Source of the DNA: Streptomyces fodineus
GTDB taxonomy: Bacteria > Actinomycetota > Actinomycetes > Streptomycetales > Streptomycetaceae
Direction of reading: 5' to 3'
Assembly (NCBI RefSeq): GCF_001735805.1
Contig: NZ_CP017248.1
Span: 372,001-436,000 of the forward strand
Length of the DNA: 64,000 nucleotides
Part shown: piece by piece, positions 57,993-64,000 of the stretch
How the letters are laid out: every line of letters begins with the position of its first letter
Numbering within the stretch: the first letter of the stretch is position 1
The notes under the pieces: model-generated
The model's database searches: none
What the model was told of the DNA's origin: nothing
Seen by the model: the letters and a program-made list of their open reading frames with translations, nothing else
Translations under genes and position numbers: made by a program

Positions 57993-58952
57993 CTACTTGG
58001 ATTCGACACGTCCGAACGGGTTGGAGCCGGCTGTCAGTGCGTCACGCGCTGCCTGCCAGGCGGAGTCCGCGGGGTAGAGCTGGGTGCGGAGGTAGGCCCA
58101 GGTGAGCCGGCCTACCGCCGCCACCCGTTCGGGGTTTTCGTCCGTGGTCTCGGCGGCGTCATATCCGGAGATCCCGCCGAGTCCGTGCTCGGCGTCGAAG
58201 AGGGTGAGCAGGCTCTTGGGGCCGGGAGCGAGGTGGTAGGGGTCGGCGTGCCAGTCCGGGCCCATGTCCGTGAAGTGCCGGGAGTCGTCCTTGTCGCCGG
58301 CGACGACCAGCGCGGGTGTGGTCATCGTGGAGAAGTCCATCGTGCGGAAGAACGACGCGGTCTGCGCCCGTGGCCCGTTCAGGGCATCGCCTCTGCCGGG
58401 TGCTGCCAGCAGCACACCCGCCTTGATCCGGGGCTCGATGAGGTTCGCTTCCTTTCCGTCGTCGGGGTCGGTGAGCCGTGCGCCCAGCAGGAGACTGGCC
58501 GTGTGGCCGCCGAGCGAGTGTCCGGCGACGGCGACCCTGCTGTGGTCCATGCGCCCGGCGAGCTGCGGCACGGTGCCCTCGATCACGTCGAGGAGGTCGA
58601 TGATGTGCTTCATGTCCTCGGCGCGTGAGCGCCAGAACAGGGATGCTCCGGCGGTGCCGGTGTGCAGATGACTCAGTGTCCTGGAGCTGAGGTGGGTGGG
58701 CTGGATGACGACGAAGCCGTGTGCCGCCCAGAAGTTGGCGAGCGGCGCGTAGCCGTTCAGCGAGGAGAGGTGGTTCGAGGAGCCGTGACCGTGGGAGAGG
58801 AGGAGGACGGGCAGGTCGGTTCCGGTCACGGGTGCGGAGACGCGCGCCTGAAGGTCCACGGGGCGTCCGGGCACGGGCAGCACCAGCGGACTGAACGAGA
58901 GGACGGGAGTGGGCGAGCCGAAGGCGTCGGCGGTGGAAGTCGTTGTGGTCAC
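57993..58952 (-). CDS. Alpha/beta hydrolase (PAF-acetylhydrolase-like)
   Basis: 319 residues, cytosolic. LLSHGHGSSNHLSSLNG is the oxyanion region, VAVAGHSLGGHTASLLLG the nucleophile elbow with Ser, and LFDAEHGLGGISGYD the catalytic His. The lid-like stretch 80-120 and overall layout fit chlorophyllase/platelet-activating-factor acetylhydrolase relatives. It is divergent from a TetR gene with two operator-like palindromes between; it is probably that regulator's target. Start GTG at 58952. Confidence 0.88.
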   Translation of the reverse strand: MTTTTSTADAFGSPTPVLSFSPLVLPVPGRPVDLQARVSAPVTGTDLPVLLLSHGHGSSNHLSSLNGYAPLANFWAAHGFVVIQPTHLSSRTLSHLHTGTAGASLFWRSRAEDMKHIIDLLDVIEGTVPQLAGRMDHSRVAVAGHSLGGHTASLLLGARLTDPDDGKEANLIEPRIKAGVLLAAPGRGDALNGPRAQTASFFRTMDFSTMTTPALVVAGDKDDSRHFTDMGPDWHADPYHLAPGPKSLLTLFDAEHGLGGISGYDAAETTDENPERVAAVGRLTWAYLRTQLYPADSAWQAARDALTAGSNPFGRVESK

Positions 58953-59035
58953 GATGTGCAGGTCCTTTCGACGGCGCCTGCTGTCGGCCGGCGGCAGGCA
59001 GGCGCGCGGGAGCGTCCGGCTTCGGCTAGAGTGAG

Positions 59036-59079
59036 AAGCGGATCGCTGTTCCGCTTAAAACATACGGAACACTGTTCCG
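59036..59079. promoter_or_regulatory. Tandem TetR-type palindromes
   Basis: Site 1 (59036-59056): AAGCGGA and TTCCGCTT arms around 6 bases. Site 2 (59065-59079): CGGAACA, centre C, TGTTCCG, a perfect 15-bp palindrome. Both share TGTTCCGC and lie between the divergent hydrolase and tetR genes. Confidence 0.65.
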
Positions 59080-59110
59080 CTTCGTCAACGGTCATCATCG
59101 GAAGGAGTGC

Positions 59111-59710
59111 GTGGTGCCCCCTGCAGGCCAGTCCGGGCAGGTGCCGGCCCGTAGCAAGCGGGCCGATGCGCGGCGCAACCAGCAGACGCTGCTCGCTGCC
59201 GCCGCCGAGGTGTTCGTCACCTCCGGCATCGATGCGCCGATCCGTGAGATCGCGGCCAAAGCCGGCGTCGGGCTGGGGACGATCTACCGTCACTTCCCGA
59301 CACGTGCGGATCTGGTCGTCGCCGTCTTCCGCCACCAGGTCGAGGCATGCGCCGAGGCCGGCCCGAACCTGCTGGCCAGTGCCGACTCCCCTCTCGCAGC
59401 GCTGCGTCAGTGGATCGACCTCTTCGTCGACTTCCTGGTCACCAAGCACGGACTCGCCAACGCGCCGCAGTCGGACAGCAGCGGCTTCACCGCGCTGCAC
59501 ACCTACTTCGTCGACCGCCTGGAGCCCGTCTGCGCGCAACTGCTCGGCGCCGCGGTCGACGCCGGCGAGATCCGGCCGGGTACGCAGCCGTACGAGCTCA
59601 TGCGCGGCATCGGCAATCTCTGCATCGGACGTGACGACGACCCCCGCTACGATCCCCGCCGATTGATCGACCTGCTTCTCCGGGGACTGCAGCGCCCGCA
59701 GTCATCCTGA
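59111..59710 (+). CDS. TetR-family transcriptional regulator
   Basis: 199 residues. HTH at about 25-65: LLAAAAEVFVTSGIDAPIRE, then AGVGLGTIYRHFPTRADLVV. The C-terminal domain (LRQWIDLFVDFLVTKHGLAN) resembles TetR_C of the SbtR-like group. Two GTGs, 59111 and 59114, are possible starts; GAAGGAG precedes them. Likely represses itself and the divergent hydrolase through the palindromes. Confidence 0.9.
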   Translation: MVPPAGQSGQVPARSKRADARRNQQTLLAAAAEVFVTSGIDAPIREIAAKAGVGLGTIYRHFPTRADLVVAVFRHQVEACAEAGPNLLASADSPLAALRQWIDLFVDFLVTKHGLANAPQSDSSGFTALHTYFVDRLEPVCAQLLGAAVDAGEIRPGTQPYELMRGIGNLCIGRDDDPRYDPRRLIDLLLRGLQRPQSS

Positions 59711-59788
59711 GCCTCGACGACAGGGCACCACGCGGCCCGAAGCCCGTGCCCCGCTGCCGGCCGAACAGACCCCGAGAGGCCGGCCCGG

Positions 59789-59804
59789 CCAGGGAACTCC
59801 CTGG
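59789..59804. terminator. Small hairpin between tetR and the alcohol dehydrogenase-like gene
   Basis: CCAGGG, 4-nt loop, CCCTGG lies between the two convergent genes, next to a GGCCGGCC-rich run. Plausible terminator but short. Confidence 0.35.
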
Positions 59805-59809
59805 CTTCC

Positions 59810-60897
59810 TCACCCGGTGGGCGGGGTGAGAACGGTGCGGTCGAACGGCCCGCCATGCGCGGCGGCGTACTCGATGGCGTCGTTGACGGCGGCGAGGGGA
59901 AAGGTTCGTACCCGTTCGGGATCGAGGTCGAGCGCACGCGAGGCGACGAGTCGGATCAGGCCGGCGTTCGCCGAGCGCGGATACATCCACTGCCCCCGCA
60001 CGGTGACCGAGTTGCGCATGATCCACGGGTAGGGAAGGGCGAGGTCCGTACCGCCGAGCATGCCGACGCCGCCCATGAGGACGACGCGGCCGTACTCGCG
60101 AACGGTCATGGCCGCCGCCCGCACCGCCGAGCTCGGGCGGCGGGCGGGAGGAGATCGATCACCACGTCTATCGGGCCGTCGGCGGCAGCGCGCATGGCCG
60201 CGCGGTCGGTCGTCTCGTCCCCGGTCAGTTCCACCGGACGTACCCGCTCGCCGAACCGGTCGGCGAGCGGGCTCAGCACGGCACGGTTGCGGCCCGGCGC
60301 GATCACCCGACCCGCGCCCATCGCGAGTGCCACGGCGACCGCGGCGCTGCCCAGGTTGCCGGTGGCCCCGCTGACGAGCAGCGTCTCGCCGGCTGCGAGG
60401 CCGCCCGCCAGCAATCCTCCGTAAGGGATGGCGTACACCCCGAGGGAGGACCAGCGCGCCGGGTTGTCCCCCGCTTCCGTGGGCAGTGGATGGACGTTTT
60501 CCGTGGGCACCCGCATGAACTCGGCGAACGACCCGTCGTGCAGGTGCCGGGCGAGCCTGGCGCCGCCGGTGCCGCGGGAGCTCCAGCCCTGCAGCATGAT
60601 GTCGGGGGTCAGCGCGTCGTCGCGCGAGCGGACCGTGCAGTCGCACCACACCAGGTCGCCGACGCGCAGCCGGGTGGCGTCCGGGCCGACGTGCACGATC
60701 CGTCCCACGCCACCGGGGCCCGGGACGACGGGGAGTTCGAGGGCGTACCGGCGCCGACCGCCGAAGACCTCCTCGGCGTACGGGAGGACACAGGACGCAA
60801 GGACCTGGACCACCACCTCGCCGCCGCCCGGCTGGGGATCGGGTATCTGCTGCACCGTGAGCGGGGCACCGAACTCTGTCAGGACTGCTGCTCGCAT
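59810..60897 (-). pseudogene. Medium-chain (zinc-type) alcohol dehydrogenase-like gene with a frameshift
   Basis: Starts MRAAVLTEFGAPLTVQQIPD at 60897. LASCVLPYAEEVFGG, VVPGPGGVGRIVHVGPDATR and VLVSGATGNLGSAAV-type Rossmann segment (LLVSGATGNLGSAAVAVALA) are clear. The zinc-site His/Glu are not obvious, so it may be a zinc-independent quinone-reductase-like member. At about 60130 the frame is lost after DVVIDLLPP; the other frame continues AAAMTVREYGRVVLMGGVGM to a normal C-terminus ending at 59810. One base would restore a protein of about 360 residues. Confidence 0.82.
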
Positions 60898-60989
60898 CTG
60901 CCGGCCTCCTTGAGGGTCGGTCTTGAGGCTAGGAGCGAGACGGGCATGCGCCCAGCGACGATCCGGCATCCGTGGTATGCGTAGTGCGC

Positions 60990-61895
60990 ATGGACTTCTC
61001 CAGTACGGCTCTGCGGGTTCTGCGGCAGGTCGCCGAGTCGGGCAGCTTCACCGCGGCTGCCTCGCAGCTCGGCTACACCCAGTCGGCGATCTCACGCCAG
61101 GCGGCGGCCCTGGAACGGAGCGCGGGCGCCGTCCTGTTCGAGCGCCGCTTCGACGGGGTGCACCTCACGCCCGCCGGCCTCACCCTGCTGCGGTACGCCC
61201 GCACGATCCTGGACTCCGTCGCGGCGGCCGAACAGGAGCTCGCCGGCTCCTCCTCACGAACGGAAGTGGTCCGGCTGGGGATGTTCCCCAGCGCCGGGGC
61301 CGTGCTCCTGCCGGGCCTGCTCAAACGCCTTGCGACAACCGGCCCGCACATCACCGTCACGACGCGCGAGGGAACCACACCCCGCGTGCTCAGGGCCCTG
61401 CGCGCGGGCTCGATCGACATCGCCGTACTGACCTCCCGCCCGCCGCACCGGCCGTCGGACGGCGAGTCCCCCCGACTGCACATCGAAACGGTCGAGGACA
61501 CCGAACTGCTCCTAGGAGCGCCGACCACCGGCATGTTCGCCGGGCGAACCGCGGTGCACGTCGACGAACTCGTCGATGCCCCTTGGATCTCCACTCCGTC
61601 ATCTGGTGCCGAACCTCAGCTCGGCGTCTGGCCGGGCCTGCCCGGGCGGCCTCGTATCGTCCACCACACGAGCGACTGGCTGACGAAACTGCAGCTGGTT
61701 GCCGACGGGTTCGGTGTGACCACCGTTCCGGCCCGCATGTCAGCGGTGCTACCGAACGGTGTGAGCCTGCTGCGCGTGGACGGCGTACCCCCCGAGATCC
61801 GCCGAGTCCTCGTGGCCCGGCTTCCCGGGCGACCGGCCCCCGCAATCGCGACTGTCATCCGAGCGATCGCCCCGGCCTCCACCCCCGCACGGTGA
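60990..61895 (+). CDS. LysR-family transcriptional regulator
   Basis: 301 residues. HTH at 5-60: ALRVLRQVAESGSFTAAASQ and SAISRQAAALERSAGAVLFE. The effector domain begins RLGMFPSAGAVLLPG. The ATG at 60990 starts the canonical MDFSS; GTG at 60984 is possible, and no Shine-Dalgarno is visible, so the mRNA may be leaderless. It is divergent from the alcohol dehydrogenase-like gene, with 92 bp between, and probably controlled it. Confidence 0.9.
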   Translation: MDFSSTALRVLRQVAESGSFTAAASQLGYTQSAISRQAAALERSAGAVLFERRFDGVHLTPAGLTLLRYARTILDSVAAAEQELAGSSSRTEVVRLGMFPSAGAVLLPGLLKRLATTGPHITVTTREGTTPRVLRALRAGSIDIAVLTSRPPHRPSDGESPRLHIETVEDTELLLGAPTTGMFAGRTAVHVDELVDAPWISTPSSGAEPQLGVWPGLPGRPRIVHHTSDWLTKLQLVADGFGVTTVPARMSAVLPNGVSLLRVDGVPPEIRRVLVARLPGRPAPAIATVIRAIAPASTPAR

Positions 61896-61904
61896 TTCCC
61901 TGCC

Positions 61905-62215
61905 TGGTCAGGCCAATCCCCGGCGGCACGCTGGGGCTGACGTGCTCCACGGTCACGGCCAGGTCCCAGATGACCAGCCGGTGATGAACACCGGGGCGAT
62001 GACCAGGTTCTGCACGACCGGGCGGCGCGCTCGGCGGGAGAGACGGACGACAGCGGGGATGGTCGCTCGCTCGTCGCGGACCACGACCGCATCGGCGGTC
62101 TCCAGGGCCAGCCCGGAGCCGGCCCGACCTGCGTCGACTCCGTCGCCGACCAGCAACACCTACGGCCGGCTTGGCCTCCTCCAGCACCGATGGCATCCGG
62201 CTTCTCCACGGCCAC
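61905..62215 (-). pseudogene. C-terminal relic of a heavy-metal P-type ATPase
   Basis: On the minus strand VLLVGDGVDAGRAGSGLALE, TADAVVVRDERATIPAVVRL and SRRARRPVVQNLVIAPVFIT match the P1B ATPase hinge and last helices (GDGVNDAPAL... GSDLALETADxVVxxDxLxxI... RxxxxQNLxxA). The GDGVND motif is truncated to GDGVDA and residues between are deleted. A frame change gives LVIWDLAVTVEHVSPSV at the end. Non-functional. Confidence 0.75.
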
Positions 62216-62349
62216 CGAGTTCAGCGGCCGGCGCATTTGTTCGGCAGGGCTGTTCCGGCGACCGGACAATGGCCGGAGACGATCTACTTGAGGGGTGGCG
62301 TGGGTCCGTAGCGTGGCCTGGTACGGGGGCGGCCAGACGGGGTGACAGT

Positions 62350-64000
62350 GTGGCGGGACGTCGTGAGGGGCCGGTGGATCCCGGGGCGGGCCCAGTGCAG
62401 CGGTTCGCGTTCGAGTTGCGCAAACTGCGAGCAGAGGCGGGCGGGATCACCTACCGGGTGCTGGCGCAGCGGGCCGGGTATTCGGTCACGACGCTGTCGC
62501 AGGCAGCGGCCGGCGAGCAGTTGCCCACCCTGACGGTGGCGTTGGCCTACGTGCAAGCCTGCGGGGGCGACCCGGTGGAGTGGGAGGCCCGGTGGAAACA
62601 GGCCTCGGACGAGGCTGCCGTCTTGGGCCCGGAGGGGGACGGAGAGCACACGGAGCCTCCGTACAAGGGGCTGGCACGGTTCGAGACGGGCGACGACGGT
62701 CTGTTTTTCGGCCGCGACCGGCTCACCGCTGACCTGCTGGAACTGTTACGTCGACGGCGCTTCGCGGCCGTGTTCGGCCCGTCCGGCAGCGGCAAGTCCT
62801 CCCTCCTGCGCGCCGGCCTCGTCCCCACCCTCCGGCACACCCAGGATGCCGGCCTGCGCCCGGCCGCGATCCGCATACTCGCGCCCGGTGACCGCCCGGC
62901 CTACACCCACGCCCACGTGTTCGAACCCAGCGACACCACTCCTGGCATGGGTGCCGCCGAGGCGGACACGCTCATCGTCGTCGACCAGTTCGAGGAGATC
63001 TTCACCCTCTGCCAGGACCCCGAAGAACGTGCCCGTTTCATCGACGCGTTGCTGACCGCTCGTCGGCCCGAGAACCGATTACGGGTCCTCGTCGCCGTGC
63101 GCGCCGACTTCTACGGCCACTGCGCCGGACACCGCGGCCTCGCCGAAGCCCTGCGCGACGCCCAACTGCTCGCGGGCCCCATGAGCCCGGCCGAGCTGCG
63201 TGACGTCATCGTCAGACCCGCTGCCGCGGCCGGCCTGACCGTGGAACGGGCCTTGACCTCCCGGCTGGTCCAGGAGGTCGCCGACGCCCCGGGCGGACTG
63301 CCGCTGTTGTCGCACGTACTGCTGGAGACCTGGCGCCGCCGCCGCGGCAAGACGCTCACCACGGCCGGCTACGAAGCCGCCGGTGGCCTCGCCGGCGCCA
63401 TCGCCAAGACCGCCGAAGGTGTCTACAGCCACTTCACCCGGGACCAGGCCGACGCGGCGCGCCGCGTACTGCTGCGCCTGGTCACCCCGGGCGATGGCAC
63501 CCCCGACACCCGCAGACCCGCCGAACGGGAGGAACTGCGGGACATCGGGGGACCCAGTACCGCTCAGGTTCTGGAGGCTCTCACCCGCGCGCGACTGCTC
63601 ACCCAGGACGACGACACCGTGGACCTGGCCCACGAGGCCCTGCTGACGGCGTGGCCGCGGCTGCGCGACTGGATCGAAGCCGACCGCGAACGCCTGCGCA
63701 CACACCGGAAGCTGACCGAAGCCGCCCGGGCCTGGGAGGAACTGGACTGCGACCCGGGTGCTCTGTACCGCGGCAGCCGCCTGGCCACCGCACAGGAACA
63801 CTTCGGCGAGGAACACCACGAGGACTTGACGGTCCTGGAACACACCTTCCTCACCACCAGCCTTCAGGCACGCGAGCACGAAGAACACGCCGCCACCCGC
63901 ACCACCCGACGGCTACGCGCCCTCACCGCATCCCTGTCCGTCCTGCTGGTCCTGGCAGTCATCGCAGGGCTGGTCGCGTGGCAGCAGCGGCACAATGCCG
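62350..64000 (+). CDS. HTH-nSTAND ATPase, N-terminal part (runs off the window)
   Basis: 550 codons are visible. An XRE-like HTH (about 15-60: LRAEAGGITYRVLAQRAGYS) is followed by an nSTAND/NACHT-type ATPase with Walker A GPSGSGKSSLLRAG near residue 145 and Walker B LIVVDQFEEIFTL near 215. A winged-helix/arginine-rich region follows and a probable transmembrane helix (LSVLLVLAVIAGLVAW) lies at the right edge. In Streptomyces such proteins usually continue with WD40 repeats. GTG at 62350 is the likely start; GTG at 62348 is out of frame. Function: signal-responsive STAND switch, perhaps defence-related; not established. Confidence 0.85.
   Translation, partial: MAGRREGPVDPGAGPVQRFAFELRKLRAEAGGITYRVLAQRAGYSVTTLSQAAAGEQLPTLTVALAYVQACGGDPVEWEARWKQASDEAAVLGPEGDGEHTEPPYKGLARFETGDDGLFFGRDRLTADLLELLRRRRFAAVFGPSGSGKSSLLRAGLVPTLRHTQDAGLRPAAIRILAPGDRPAYTHAHVFEPSDTTPGMGAAEADTLIVVDQFEEIFTLCQDPEERARFIDALLTARRPENRLRVLVAVRADFYGHCAGHRGLAEALRDAQLLAGPMSPAELRDVIVRPAAAAGLTVERALTSRLVQEVADAPGGLPLLSHVLLETWRRRRGKTLTTAGYEAAGGLAGAIAKTAEGVYSHFTRDQADAARRVLLRLVTPGDGTPDTRRPAEREELRDIGGPSTAQVLEALTRARLLTQDDDTVDLAHEALLTAWPRLRDWIEADRERLRTHRKLTEAARAWEELDCDPGALYRGSRLATAQEHFGEEHHEDLTVLEHTFLTTSLQAREHEEHAATRTTRRLRALTASLSVLLVLAVIAGLVAWQQRHNA

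Noticed and set aside
1..64000. tRNA, rRNA, CRISPR array, transposase or integrase genes
   Set aside because: No TPsiC-loop-like GTTCGAATCC arms, no regularly spaced repeats with spacers and no DDE/tyrosine-recombinase motifs were seen. Reading by eye could miss a divergent case.

Overview
The window is very GC-rich, with strong third-position GC bias, GTG/TTG starts, lipoproteins, Tat-type exported enzymes, paralogous zinc-free ribosomal proteins, LysR/TetR/MarR regulators and a HTH-nSTAND ATPase. Together these point to a Streptomyces-type actinomycete chromosome. No rRNA, tRNA, CRISPR array or intact insertion sequence was seen.

Layout. (1) 1-5199 is a dormancy/hypoxia-type island like the mycobacterial DosR (DevR) regulon: universal stress proteins, CBS-BON protein, Hsp20, DUF1918 protein and Acg-like flavoprotein. 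Three of its genes are decayed (nicotinate phosphoribosyltransferase, a CBS protein, a GH65 enzyme). GGGnC-N4-GnCCC boxes resembling DosR sites lie in its promoter regions. (2) 5581-20455 is mixed accessory DNA: vanadium-type haloperoxidase, fused 5-oxoprolinase/hydantoinase, MarR, secreted amidase-domain protein, DUF4232 lipoprotein, LysR/DUF1330 pair, Clp_N protein facing a small HTH regulator across a palindrome, DUF6461 and DUF488 proteins. Gene remnants lie between them (lhr helicase, alanine racemase-domain enzyme, ctaD, SpoIIE-type phosphatase). (3) 21264-31160 is a six-gene membrane complex related to group 4 hydrogenases but without the [NiFe] cysteines. With it are an ArsR regulator, a PPOX protein and a SulP permease, resembling M. 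tuberculosis Rv0080-Rv0087 plus SulP. Three promoters share a TTGC-N8-GCAA-like operator.

(4) 31823-37054 and 45580-51710 are two halves of a steroid ring C/D (HIP) catabolic locus under KstR2: two SDRs, EchA20, IpdA, IpdB, IpdC, then FadA6, KstR2, an IpdF-like SDR, a decayed acyl-CoA dehydrogenase, an enoyl-CoA hydratase and a FadE pair. KstR2-like boxes sit in both divergent promoters. Between the halves are a zinc-starvation (Zur-type) block of cysteine-free ribosomal proteins S18, L31, L33, L28, S14 with a CobW-like protein, then an S53 peptidase, a trypsin-like protease and a YibE/F membrane protein. (5) 51919-62230 holds a pyridine nucleotide-disulfide oxidoreductase, a MOSC/ferredoxin-reductase pair that looks like a split fusion, two alpha/beta hydrolases, a DUF427 protein preceded by a heptanucleotide tandem repeat, TetR and LysR regulators, and an alcohol dehydrogenase-like gene with a frameshift. 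(6) 62350-64000 is the start of a HTH-nSTAND ATPase.

The number of remnants and single-base frameshifts is high. Some frameshifts could be sequence errors, but remnants with internal deletions (NAPRTase, GH65, FadE) cannot be explained that way. The most interesting system is the ArsR-controlled hydrogenase-like complex together with the SulP permease.
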